A stretch of DNA of 64,000 nt from Rhizoctonia solani (lineage: Eukaryota > Basidiomycota > Agaricomycetes > Cantharellales > Ceratobasidiaceae): assembly GCF_016906535.1 (NCBI RefSeq), contig NC_057383.1, positions 1,798,001-1,862,000 on the forward strand. Direction: 5' to 3'. Under the pieces are notes generated by a model that was given only the letters and a program-made list of their open reading frames with translations, had not been told where the DNA came from and ran no database searches. The translations under genes and the position numbers were made by a program. Below are positions 19,848 to 30,914 of the stretch, one piece after another. Positions within the stretch are counted from its first letter, which is position 1, and each line of letters starts with the position of its first letter.

Positions 19848-20020
19848 TGTCATAAACAGAGGAAAATAGAACTAGCCGGAATTGAACCAGCTTGACCACT
19901 AAGCCATAGAGCCCTATTATTCCTCTGCTGACAACCCATGATTACACCTGCTACCCCCCAAATTTGGGCTTGGGCCAGCATGCAACCACTTGTACTGGTC
20001 ATGTGACCGTGTCCAGGACA
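19848..20020 (-). repeat. mini-LTR copy 2 (upstream LTR in element orientation)
   Basis: 173 bp. The tRNA-like module maps to 19867-19913 (minus strand). In element orientation the internal region begins CTTGGTAGAACTTGG; TGG two bases after the LTR end could mark a tRNA-primed site, but no primer is identified. Confidence 0.92.
19867..19913 (-). other. tRNA-derived module in mini-LTR copy 2
   Basis: Same as 19605-19651. If Pol III used this copy, the transcript would end within the LTR at the TTTT. Confidence 0.75.
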
Positions 20021-20388
20021 ATGAGTAAGGCCGACTGCGGAGCAGGGTTCTTATTTGATACGGTATTGGATATAATGTAATTGTAAATAGCTTGACTGTA
20101 GAATATATAAGGAGGCCAACCAACCATGGTAACACCCAGGTCAGTTACCTCTTGTCGCATCCACCACTGTACGAGGGCCTTACAGCCCAGTAAAGTTACT
20201 TAGTTACACGCCTTAAGCGTTGTTCTTGCAGTACATACGTAGCTCGCCGCCGCCTTATAGCGCGTGGCCATTGTAGTTAGTTAGTCCGTCGTTGTAGGGT
20301 AACCCACCGCCGCCTTAAGCGGTTCATTGTATTAGTTACACGGCCACAAGCGCCCGCACCCTTGACGTCCTTACAGGCGTCCAGGACA

Positions 20389-20943
20389 GCCACTTCTAAA
20401 TGCATGAATGGACACAGTTTCTAACTAGCTCAACCTAGTTATTTGCAACAGTTGGGCAATTCACTCAAATGCAGAGAGGTATAACGAACCACACCTGTTC
20501 AAGCCAGAACGCTTTCTTGGAGACAAGATGTCAATGTCCAACTCTACTTCTCACACAGATCCATTGCAGCGTGACCATTTTGCGTTTGGTGCAGGTATCA
20601 AAGACAAGGAACAGAACACAATTTTTGTACTAATTATCTCTTGGTGTAGGTTGCCGCATATGTCCGGGCATTCAGATTGCCAAGCAAGACATGTTCCTTG
20701 CTTTCTCCAGACTCCTCTGGGCTTTTGAGTTCTCAGCCCCTCCTGGTACCCAGGTCAATACTGACCAGAGTGCGTTCTTTGGAGAGACTGTGCGCCGTCC
20801 AAAGCTGTTTGAGGTGGTCATCACTCCTTGCTCAGCAAAGCAAGTGGCAACAATCAAGAGAGAGATGGAGCTTGCTAAACAGAACGTATTCTCACTTTAT
20901 GGATCCTACAACGGCAATAAACTCCCAGATTTTGATATTTGAC
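20389..20943 (+). pseudogene. cytochrome P450 copy 1, segment 3 (last two exons)
   Basis: After the nested retrotransposons the P450 resumes within the interrupted intron, then encodes HLFKPERFLGDK (the PERF motif) and, after a short intron at about 20595-20649, the heme loop FGAG-CRICPG with the Cys ligand codon at 20661-20663. The residue two after the last Gly of FGAG, which is Arg in the paralogue, is part of an altered motif: GCRICPG here against GRRMCPG there, TGC at 20652 fitting a CGC/CGT to TGC/TGT change. The exon continues AFSRLLWAFEFSAPPGTQ and ends ..PDFDI with TGA at 20941-20943. The sequence is open, but the gene upstream is broken. Confidence 0.88.
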
Positions 20944-21310
20944 CCTATTTACGGGTCCAAGTGTTCATATAATAAGATTACGGCAAATCTATATTTCTGT
21001 ATAAATTGGATGCGCATAGTGATATAAAAATAAGGTGAACAACTAGCCCTAGTACTACACACTGATGTATCCTAACAAGGACAAGTTCAAGATCACGTGC
21101 ATGATACTATAGGTAATTAGCAACATCTTGAATTCGACTAGCTGCTACATTACAACCATTACATGTTCAGCATATTGTAAGGCCTCCACTTATTGGATGT
21201 ATGTAGACTACTTAACCTATGTTCCGGTGTGGCCCGTGTGTGCGGATGTATGAGTGTACATGTATGCATATGTATATAATTATCTAATTTTATGTGTGTA
21301 CAACATGGTT

Positions 21311-21420
21311 GGTTCTCTACGCGGTACAAGTGGCGGAACCCGGGGCCGCCTTTGGCGGCCTGGGGGTGTCGGCCGGGCCACCCAAGGCTGTGACCATCCG
21401 GATTGAAGACTTGGGTTGAT
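21311..21420. repeat. diverged dispersed repeat, copy 1
   Basis: GGTTCTCTACGCGGTACAAGTGG.. and the following GGCCACCCAAGGCTG..CATCCGGATTGAAGACTTGG resemble 23240-23335, with an extra GC-rich stretch in this copy. The element type is unknown. Confidence 0.4.
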
Positions 21421-23239
21421 GGACAACCACATATATTGGTATTGTGTTGCTGAGAGGGATGGTGGGTGGGAAGAACTCAAAACGGGCCAAACTGTATTGT
21501 GCCTTGCACACGGTGACTGCTTGATGTGGTAATAACAAGTCGCGTATTGGTAGCTCACGTGGCTGCACCTCTGTGTCTTGGCTAAGTACCTCATGTGAAT
21601 CCTCCGCGCGCTGCGGTTCACCTGCCATTAATACGTGGCATGGTCGCGTTGAAAGACAAGTCGTAACACACTTGATTTTGTGGTTGAAAGTAAAGACAGG
21701 GGGAGAGAAGAGTGTAACCCCAGGATCTTATAAAGTGCCCGGGTACAATACATGCGTAAATAGAATAAACCAAATAAGCGTATATAGTTGGTAATCAAAT
21801 AAAGGCCAAGCATGAGTTGGGAGATGAGACGGTGTGTTGGCATGATGGTGTAACGTAAGGGTAACGCATATAGTGGTAATTATTATGCGGATATTGCAAA
21901 CTCTCACACATATTTAATGATGTAATCAAATAGCATACCAAGCTGTATCTCATTAAACTCTATTGAAAACATTAAGTTTGATTCCGCAGGCTTACAGCCC
22001 CGCACCTTGAACCCCAAGTACATACCCTCCTTTAATTAGTCTTACGCAAAATGTTTTACATCCCAACGTATATGCCTACCACTTTTATGTATGGTAACCA
22101 GATGCCAAAAGAGTTGTGAGGTGCAGGGGATGGAACAGCTTATGAGTGGGTATGGGTATCTTAGCCACGCCAGGGCCGCCACCTCGTCTCTGCTTTATCT
22201 TCCTTGCCGCCGTCCCGGTCAGTCCCGCATGTATTGCTTTCACGCGACTCCATGACCCACCTCACATGGTACCACAAATATCCACTGTCGCCATGTCACC
22301 ACCGCTCCATCTCATTGACATTGCCTCTATTTGGGTAATACTAATCTAGTCATCTCTTGGACCACAGTAAGAATTGATCAGCAACTTTCCTCACCTCTTG
22401 AATATATCTCTGTTTTTTCTCTTCTTTCTATTTGTAAGTATATTAAGTTCTACACTGTTTCGCCTCCAGCTGATACTCGGACGTTTGCCACAAGCGCATG
22501 TAGCCTCCTTGCATGTATGCACGCGTATATCTAAGGAACGATGCAAGGAGTCCAGTGCTCTCCATCTTTTCAAATTCAATCTAATTGATCTATCTCTACA
22601 TTGTGTGCTTAGATGTATCTCTTGCCCCTCCAACGTCAGCAAATGCTCTCGAGCTTCTCAGGGCTTTGCGGGCTCTAGAGGTTTCATAGTGGGATAACAT
22701 ACCTCGCCGCTTTCTAAGTTGACGCGCCTGAACAAGTTAGACATACTAAGCAAGTGATTACAAACAATAGTGGTAGGAACAAGCAAATACAAACAATTAC
22801 AAACAAACTCAGGCGAGTTCGACATATTCTGACTGAAACGAATCAGAGTGCAAGCTCAATTGGAGGACTTTTGATCAATGTAATTATTCTATTTTGTAAT
22901 CAGAGTGATGTAATGTAAAGAAAATAACCAAAGACTCAGCCGCACGGAATGAGTGCAGACGCAGGGGCTGGGGCTTGAACACATAGAGATTCAATCTTAC
23001 TAAGACATCAAAGAGAAAGGCGCAGCGGAGAAAGCTATTGTGAAAAGGAAGGAGACAGAGGAAAAGGTAGGTATAGGAAGTGAAGAACTAAGTCCAGTAA
23101 ATAGACGCTAGATGAATCTGAGTAAGTCAGGTATTACAGGTACTGGGAATCTCCAGCCAATACACAGTTATCTCTTGTGTCATAAAGGCATATTATATCA
23201 AAGCTAAATATGGTTGAGCCTGGCACGCTCGTATGCATA

Positions 23240-23335
23240 CGTGAGGTGTGGGTTCTGTGCGCAGTACAAGTGGGGGTCCCGTGGACACCCAAGATGGCAA
23301 CTGTCCGCATCAAAGACTCGGAATGATGAGAGCCA
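23240..23335. repeat. diverged dispersed repeat, copy 2
   Basis: GGGTTCTGTGCGCAGTACAAG.. followed by GGACACCCAAGATGG..GTCCGCATCAAAGACTCGG parallels 21311-21420. The two copies point the same way. Confidence 0.4.
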
Positions 23336-24470
23336 CGTCGGAATTAATAAATCAACTAATCAGTCATTTAATGCATTATAAAAATTTGGGAACAATGGAC
23401 GAATAGTGGAGAATATGATGACGAATTGAAACCTTGTGCTTGGTATGCCATTCCGAGGCCGTGGCATGGAATAGTGTTCAGCTGACTCAAGCAATCGTAA
23501 CCTCTACTCTTGGTCAAGCATTGTATGCAACGGTATTTGGGTAAACCACACTCTCTATACCATACTCGAGTAAATCCCCGTTTTCTCTGATCAGGTGGCT
23601 TAGCTCTGGGGCGTTCCAGGGGACCCAGCTGGATATTTCTGGAGAAGTTTGCTCCAAACATCTCTGGAGAGCTCCAGAATTAAGTTGTCTTTTTGAAGAA
23701 ATAGAAAATTTTGCTGAGATGCTTCTGTACCCTGCGGCTTACCTGTCACTCTTTTGCACCGAAAGTGCATCCAGTCAAAACAAAATGAAATAGATTCAAT
23801 CAACACTCACTGGGTCAACATGACGGATAATACACTGATCGAGTACAAGGGTGGGCCACCCTTGGTCGCCTATTGAAGAAATTGGGGCTGTCCTTATGCA
23901 CATAATCGGTTCCCAGCGGCCGCAGCCACCAAGCCGCCGGTGCCGAACACCCATCCATGTCCTGTCATGGCGCTGAAGTGCTATAAGTGCATCCCAGCCT
24001 ATACCATTTCACGGGAATATACATATCTGAACTGTAGCCATATACTTATTCGCGTCTTCCTTGCTATTCATTGGGCTTCGTCTACTAATATACTCACAAA
24101 CTATCAAAGGTACAAAAGAAGTCAGATGCATCCTGCACATATGCACTTCATCCGCGATTCCTAGCACTACCGATCGATCCCAGATAATAAGAACTCGCCA
24201 CCGTTCACAGTTTAAGAGAATAGAAGCATACTGCTGCCAAAGCGATTCAATCGGCGGATGAAATTGGGTCTCCACGCCATAAGAAAGGCGTCACAGGGAT
24301 CCAGAGGGATTCTATTTTTACGATTAATCAAATCGATCGTATCGAACTTTTAGAACGTCGCATGAGGCAGGAGGGGTATTTAATCATGTTAACGTTGCTC
24401 CTTCAGCTCACCAGCCAACACCCCCTCGATCGACCAATACGCCCCTTTGCAATCAGACTGCAGTATTATT

Positions 24471-26766
24471 ATGTCCGAGAATCCGTACGCCTGGATAGGC
24501 AGCCCTTTCATCGGGTGGACTATCAGCATTTTTCTTGTATTCTTTTTACGCTACTACTGGAGTCAGCGAAGCACCCCCTACAAGGATATGCCCCCAGGTG
24601 AGGCACCGATCTTCACGCCGGTCATCACTAGCTTCCTGGTTTGCGTTAAACTGAGGCAATACGCCTAGGTCCACCTTCGTTACCAATCGTAGGCAATGCG
24701 CACCAACTGAAGCCTATCAACATCTTCGAGCAGTGGGTCTGTTTTTTTATCGACTATTGTCATTCATTCTAGCTACCATCCAGGTTCCGAAATCTGAGCG
24801 AAAGATATGGACCACTGGCATCGTTAAAGATTGGATCCAACAATATAGTCGTAATAGGAGGCGATGGAACACTTGTACGGGAACTGCTTGACAAGCGGGG
24901 TGCAATATACTCCAATCGGCCTCTGGAGCTTGTGAATGAGATTGCAGGCAATGGTGACCACCTTCTGTAAGCTCCAAAGTAATAAGAAACATGTTCAATC
25001 TTATTGATTATTTGGCAGGTTCCAGAGAGATACAGATAAATGGCGCACCTCTAGGAAGTTGATCGTGCAACACTACACCCCTCGTATATCCAAGACAGAG
25101 CATGTTTGCCTCCAAGAGGCTGAAAGTATCCAACTAATGCATGATTTCCTGCACCAGCCTAAGCAGTTCATGGGACATGTAATGAGGTACACCACCAGTG
25201 TTGTTACTTGTCTGAGTGAGTACCATTCTAGTGCTTATACAAAAATCGGAGCACTGAGGTTGGGTAGATTATGGTGTCCGATGTACGACATATCAGGACC
25301 CTGCGGTTCGTGGCATCGAGCGAATAATGGAGGAGCTTTCCGCATTGAATTTATCCGGAGCCAAGCCACCGGTAGAAGCATTTCCATGGCTCTGGTACGG
25401 CTATTATGAGTTTGGTGCGAACTCAAGTTCATGCCTGATTGGCTGAGATAGGTATCTACCGGACTTCATGATGACAAAATGGAAGTCCAGAGCCAAGAAG
25501 ATTGGGGAGATCATGGACAAAGTTTACGGAGGTGGGTGCCTAGGCTATTTGGTTACCGAGTGAGCATGATATTAAATTACTAGACCTGGCCGAGATTGGC
25601 CGGGAGAGGGGAATTAACGGATTAAATACTAACACTCTGGCGAACAAACTTCGACTAAGCGAGGAGAGCAGTGGCCTTACTCGCCGCCAGCAGGCTTATA
25701 CGTGTGGAATTGGTCTCGAGGGTGGCTCCGATATTGTTAGTCGACAGATCGTTTGAGCTAGACAAATTTAAACTCATTTCTCTCACAGGTTGCGGGAGCG
25801 ATCTGTACATGCATATTGGCGTAAGTCGTAACCCACTCTGCAAAAGATGGCAAACTCACGGGCCTTAGGCTAATTCACGATACGGCATCTCAAACACGAG
25901 GAAGAGATGAGATCGATAGTCTTTACGATGAAGAGACTCTACCCCGCTGGGAGGATGAGCAAAAAATGCCGTTCGTAAGAGCAAGTAAGTAAAACTCCTG
26001 TTTCAACCTTTCTGCGGTGCCCTGTACTGAACCCGACCAGTGGTCAAGGAGGTTTTGCGCTGGCGTCCACCTATTCCCGCGGGCCTTCCTCACCGACTTG
26101 AACAAGGCAGGCCGTGAATCATGTACCCAAATGACAAAACTAACCACTGTTCAATAACACAGACGACTACTATGGGGGATATTTTCTCCCAAAGGACTCG
26201 ACTAGTAAGTTATTCACAAACATATTACCTCGACCCGTATATCTAACCATTCTGAACTTTTTCAGTTATCTATAGCACCTGGACGATCCACTCCAACCCA
26301 GATAGATACGCCGAGCCCCATCTGTTCAAGCCAGAGCGATTCCTCGATGACAAGATGTCAATGGCACAATCAACTGCACAGACAGATCCATTGAAGCGTG
26401 ATCATTATGCATTTGGTGCAGGTAAGCCGGACCCCTACCGTGGACTACATCGGTACTCACCCTATTGCCTATATGGCAGGACGTCGCATGTGCCCAGGCA
26501 TTCAGATCGCCGAGCAAGACATGTTCCTCGCTTTCTCCAGACTCCTCTGGGCTTTCGAGTTCTCAGTCCCTCCCGGTACGCAGGTCAACACCGACCAGAG
26601 TGCGTTCTTTGGAGAGACTGTACGCCGTCCGAAGCCGTTTGAGGTGGTCATCACTCCTCGCTCAGCAAAACGGGTGGCGACGATCGAGAGAGAGATGGAG
26701 CTTGCTAAACAGAACGTATTCTCCCTTTATGGGACGTACAATAATAATCAAACCACAAATTTTTGA
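24471..26766 (+). CDS. cytochrome P450 monooxygenase (intact paralogue)
   Basis: A multi-exon class II P450 that would sit in the ER membrane and oxidise a small molecule using electrons from P450 reductase; the substrate is unknown. Exon 1 (24471-24597) encodes the anchor IGWTISIFLVFFLRYYW and the hinge DMPPG. Further exons start near 24669, 24784, 25019, 25268, 25452 and 25584. Motifs: I-helix region TCGIGLEGGSDIVAGA, which lacks the usual AGxDTT; ExxR in KEVLRWRP; PERF in LFKPERF; and heme loop FGAGRRMCPG with Cys ligand at 26491-26493. It ends ..NNNQTTNF with TGA. About 11 introns of 45-70 bp. It is a duplicate of the gene broken at 2.56-20.94 kb, with which it shares exon structure. Confidence 0.9.
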
Positions 26767-28554
26767 TAATTAGCGTCTGTAAACTCAATTTTGTACCTAC
26801 CTCGAGACTGTGGTGAGGTCATTGCCTTTGATGAAATGAATGAATTATATTATCGAATGGCTCTGTAATTACTTGCAGTGACTGAGGAAGTTTGATTAAA
26901 TGTGAATCAAGTACATGTATGCGTCATGCAGAGAGACAGAAGAAGCGAGTTGATGGCAAGGAGACGAACTCTGGGAGCCCCTGAGCTAAGTCGCTCGTGA
27001 GCCGAATTTGATCCAGCACTATAATAAAAGGTAATGAATGGTCCATAGTGTGTATAACACGAAGTGACAAGTGCTTTTAATCGAAGCCACAAAACGGGCG
27101 GGACAAGAAAGGACGAAATGATAATATAAAAGGGAAAAGGGGCACGTGACTTACCGAGGAACTGCAACTATGCAATCTGCACAAAACCAACCTAGGCCCT
27201 CTCTTCACTACTATATCCCTCAAATCCCTTCAAAAAAGCACTTTTAAGCCGGTAACCATTCAGAATCCTGTTTCTCGTATGTTGCATATATAGCAATTGT
27301 CTATAGGCTCAATCTGGAAAGTATTGCTTCTGGCATAATCGTTTTAATAATTCATCGAGAAGCGCTCGCCCCACAGCAGTGAGTCATGACAGAGATAAAT
27401 CTGGGTATCAAGAAGAACTATACCAGATTCCGTTGGTAGGAAATCCACTATTAACAAATCGGCAACTATGAATAGTACCAGTTACTAACGTGTTCAGCTA
27501 CAATCTTAATTTTCATACAACAATTAAAGTTTCAAGGTTACCAGATGAAGTCATTCCGCTGAGGATCACAAGGTTACATAGTCTCGTGGTAGGCCATTTG
27601 AACCCGTAAAAGCTCAATGCGCATGCGTCGCCAGCCCTAAGAAACACTCCCCATTTTGACATTGGCCAGATTCGTAATGGTCCTAATCAATCGAGAGAAA
27701 GGGAGATCGTACGAATACACAAGCGTCGTCGTAGTTCCAAGTTCGAAGAATAGTCAACAACTATGGCGACTTTGTCCGGCCGCATAAGGGGCCGACCCCC
27801 TCGTAGGCTAAGAACCCCCCCCCCATAACCGAGTTTCAAATCCGAGTTCGAATTCTAGCTCCGTTGAGGGTAGCGAGTCGAGTAAAAGGGATCGCCCACC
27901 CCCCCTTGTATCTCGGAACTAAACAGAAGCGAGTAAACAGTCTAGAGTCTCAACGGCCGAGCGCGTACGGAAACACCCCTCGAGTCGTTGCGAGTCGCTG
28001 TTTTGCAAATAGCCAACATAGGGGGAAGGGGCTCAGCCGATGAAGATCCACCCTGAAAAACCAATAAGGGAAAATACGAGCAGAACCCTAGCATGCGGTT
28101 TACCACACAGAGGCATACGCCCATCCCCATCACTTCCAGCTTGTAGATTATCCAAATGCCAACGAGGTGATTTGGCTCACTTGAGAACTATCACACCTGT
28201 AAACGTCCCATCAGTAGCTCTCCCCCCTTCTTTCCCCCCGAAGATCTCACTTGATTTGACCTCTCAGAGAGGTGCAGTAATCTAGAATTAAATAGACTCG
28301 GTGGGGTCGAGGCCTGATGGGCGATCTATGATCTCCACCCTCAAGTACCACGGATGCGCCATCAAGGCGATTGGCCAAAAGACCCAATCACTCACTCCGA
28401 CAGAATCATAATGAAAGGAAACACTGTGCATATCACCCTTGTCGCTAGAATACAACTTGAAACCGAGCAAGTCTATCCTCCATAATAAAACGAATATATC
28501 CCTATCATCTTGTGCCGCCAACACATAACCCCCCCAAAATGGGTATCTTGTTGT
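26767..28554. other. intergenic, no gene seen
   Basis: It holds the 3' flank of the P450 and the 3' flank of the CCC1-type gene. There are several C- or G-runs near 27810-27900. No reading frame with a recognisable domain and no RNA gene is apparent. Confidence 0.5.
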
Positions 28555-29989
28555 TTACTCGGAGGCTTCGAGTGCGTGGACGATTCCGAATGCTGCTCCA
28601 GCTGCAAAGCCACCGACGAGGAGAGTAGAGACGGCGCCCCAGATATAGCCGCCTGTTCCGCCGGTTGCGCCTGTATAGTGCGTCTTGACGGCCCCGAAAA
28701 TGAGGAGGGTGATGCCGGTTACAATCTGTGTAATAAGTTGATGAGAGGCTATTTCAAAACTAATTAGAAAATATGAGTAAACTCACGCAAGAATACAACA
28801 ACCCGATCCGGGCGCTATCAACAAAGAAGTACGGAACGAGGGGAACAAGGCCTCCGACGAGGTATCCTGCTCCAATGGTAAACGCCGAAATGTACAAACG
28901 AGCAGTTGGGACTTCCTCTGTAACAATTCATTAGAACCAGAATTAAATTAGAATTAAAATAAAAGGACGCACCCATTCCTTCACCAAACTTGAGCAAAAA
29001 CGCTGTCAAACCGACATCTTCCTGCCACCTCAAGGGCTGAGACTCTTCCTCGACCACCTGGGCGGGCATAGCAGTCTTGCGGCCCCACGTGCCAAGGCTC
29101 ATCCAGCTCTGTCGTTTGGTTACCGTTCCATGGGTATCGGGCGTAGCGGTGGAAGAAGCCGAAACGTCGACTTCGACTTGGCGCAATTCTGTAGCGAGCG
29201 AACGAGAAGTTTGTTCGGATACGCCAACGGGCCCAAGAACCGCATGGACCTCGCGCTCCATTTCACCGCTGCATGAGCGCAGTACGCGGTCCCGGGTCGT
29301 GCGGCGGAGGTATCTAAAGTGGTCTCGTTCCGCTTGCGAGGCGACTACAGATGTAGAGTAATGAAATGAGTAAACTGATTGAAGGGGAAATTGGTTGGGC
29401 AACTTACGGAATCCACCAACGCCCATGCTAATAGCACCGGCAATCAACTCGGCAATTCCACCAATAACGACCAAGCGTGAGTTTCCGATTGAGGAGAGAC
29501 CGGCTGTGAGAGCAAATGGAACAGTCAAGCCGTCAGATAGACCGATGATTCTGGGAATATGGTAAGCAAAGTAGCGTCAGCCGAGTGCCGCCGAGAATCA
29601 TGACGCAATGGCAGCGAGTGGGAGAGAAAGAAAAAAAAGGACATACACGTCGCGGACAATATCTGGGTCAATCAAGTTGCGCTCGTCATCGCCCTTGAGT
29701 TCTTTGCAGCAGACTCCTTCACGTGCTTCGCTGTGTCTGTCGCACTTGCTGGGCAGAGGCGCATCTTGGTTGGGAGACGAGTTGATGGACCACACAGGGG
29801 GCTTGTTCGATATGTCGTCGTCGTTGCGCTTGCGTTTTGGGAGCGCTACTTTTTGGACAGTCGGTGACGAGGACGAAGAGGAAGAGCTCGAGGATGCACA
29901 TTGGCACGTCGATTGTCCGTTGTCTACCATACAGTTAGAAATATTCAATTAAAACCAGGAAAACTCTTACTATTTTTGCAGCAGGCCAT
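28555..29989 (-). CDS. CCC1/VIT1-family vacuolar iron/manganese transporter
   Basis: The family moves Fe2+/Mn2+ into the vacuole. The proposed start is ATG at 29989 (MACCKN), whose exon splices over about 47 bp to NGQSTCQC, giving a Cys-rich N-terminus, then a Ser run and DPDIVRDV. The next exon gives IIGLSDGLTVPFALTAGLSS and IAELIAGAISMGVGGF, the hallmark first two helices. A long cytosolic segment with charged SQAERDHFRYLRR follows, then three more helices: ISAFTIGAGYLVGGLVPLVP, IGLLYSCVLTGITLLIFG and WGAVSTLLVGGFAAGAAFG. The stop is TAA at 28557-28555. Four introns are visible on the minus strand. The start is less certain; an alternative ATG lies at 29948. Orthology to yeast CCC1 is family-level only. 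Confidence 0.88.
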
Positions 29990-30914
29990 GGCAGATGATA
30001 GAGGGGATGGAGAAATGGAGAGACGGTCAAACTATTTATGAAGTGGCGCCCAATCTTTTGCCGCTTATGAATGTTTGCGGGGAAACCATGGCCCACGCCG
30101 GACCAATCAAAAAACATCTTTTTTGACAGACCTACCTAATTCCGCTTATATAACAATAAATGAGCCCCTCACGCCAGCGATTGCGCAAATCTCGACACTC
30201 TTTTCGCCGCGACCCTACTGGTTCCTGGGGGGGCAAGCAAGCGAAATGCATGCTAATCCAGTTCTTGAGCTGATCCCCGTCCGCCTCGTTGTCTGTATTC
30301 AATCGGCGCATATACCTCGATGAATCTACAACAACTATCTCGCCATATTGTCCTAGCCCTCGGCCCTGGACGTAATTTCTCTGCCCATGCCATCAAATAT
30401 TCCAACTAGTTCTCTATCTTTGCACCGTCCTAACGTACATGGGTGTATATATATCTTGTACTCTCGCACGCCCATCCACCCCAGGACATATTCACACGGA
30501 GTCATTTACATGGGGGGTGGACCCTGTCGATCCTCCTCATCAGTATGTGGCAGTGACCCCCCGAACTAAACGGTACTTTTCATTTCGCATGACCGTTGTT
30601 CTGCTCTTTCACAAGTTGCCTATCTACCATCCCCGCAATAATCACAAATCCAAAAGAAAAGTATTCGTCGATGCAACTATTTCGCATCGCATGATCCAAA
30701 TCGGCGCCATGACGACGAGCCGAACCCAGGCGCTTGCGCTCGACGACCACATTCATCAGTCTCGTTGATCCAGCCAGCAGCAGGTCTGCCATTCGTTCTT
30801 TCCCTCTTTCCACTCTCTTTCCTTCTTTTGGTCTGGCGTGGGCCGGCCCATGCCTTGCCTGGATTATATTCTATTGACTAGCACGCTGGATTCCTTTGTC
30901 TGATTGTTCGTCGG
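29990..30914. other. intergenic between divergent genes, no gene seen
   Basis: This lies between the starts of the CCC1-type gene (-) and the membrane protein gene (+), so it should hold both promoters. TTATATAACAATAA at about 30144 is a TATA-like site. Pyrimidine-rich tracts near 30800-30840 precede the rightward gene. Confidence 0.45.

Larger units (their letters stand above)
19586..20020 (-). mobile_element. miniature LTR retrotransposon (TRIM-like) with tRNA-derived LTR
   Basis: The 435-bp element consists of two 173-bp direct repeats, identical by eye (19586-19758 and 19848-20020), around 89 bp of internal DNA. It begins TG, ends CA and is flanked by duplication ATGAG (19581-19585, 20021-20025). 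On the minus strand the internal part ends with AAAAAAGGGGGGCAG directly before the downstream LTR, a textbook polypurine tract, which fixes the orientation. There is no room for gag or pol, so it must use another element's enzymes. Gypsy A is a candidate: its tract also ends in a G-run plus CAG, its 5' terminus matches at 8 of 10 bases (TGTCGTAGAC against TGTCCTGGAC) and it makes 5-bp duplications. Each LTR carries the anticodon-less tRNA module. Confidence 0.9.
6114..20388 (+). mobile_element. Gypsy A: chromodomain Ty3/gypsy LTR retrotransposon, nested and inactivated
   Basis: The element starts TGTCGTAGACAC and ends GTCCAGGACA, with target-site duplication GCCAC at 6109-6113 and 20389-20393. 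Its LTRs are 573 bp each (the 3' LTR once its insert is removed). The interior encodes gag with a CCHC knuckle, then protease, RT, RNase H, integrase and a C-terminal chromodomain, the order of Ty3/gypsy chromoviruses. It spans 14,275 bp but is about 6.43 kb without its three insertions (solo LTR B, Gypsy B, miniature element). Three in-frame TGA codons and a gag frameshift also disable it. The two LTRs differ at 13 positions (2.3%), all CpG-type transitions. Confidence 0.95.
19376..20388 (+). repeat. 3' LTR of Gypsy A, interrupted by the miniature LTR element
   Basis: It starts TGTTGTAGAC and ends GTCCAGGACA; it is 573 bp once 19586-20020 and a 5-bp duplication are removed. It differs from the 5' LTR at 13 positions, all CpG-to-TpG/CpA type. 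Confidence 0.93.
20944..24470. other. intergenic, no convincing gene
   Basis: This is AT-rich DNA with short unrelated ORFs and no recognisable domain. It holds a diverged repeat pair (about 21311-21420 and 23240-23335) that may be remnants of an old element. The last 100 bp before 24471 would contain the promoter of the intact P450; I see no clear TATA box. Confidence 0.5.

Noticed and set aside
19586..20020. Tandem pair of tRNA-derived SINEs
   Set aside because: TG..CA termini, exact 5-bp duplication, a polypurine tract and a solo-LTR relative with its own duplication fit an LTR element. There is no poly-A or SINE tail.
21280..21628. Minus-strand ORFs of about 100 codons
   Set aside because: They have no domain, no codon bias and overlap the diverged repeat; not supportable as genes.
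27810..27905. C-runs as telomere or centromere repeats
   Set aside because: There is no tandem unit; only isolated homopolymer runs.
28838..29528. Plus-strand ORF within the CCC1-type gene (about 29077-29361) as a gene
   Set aside because: It lies opposite spliced exons with clear transporter motifs and shows no domain.
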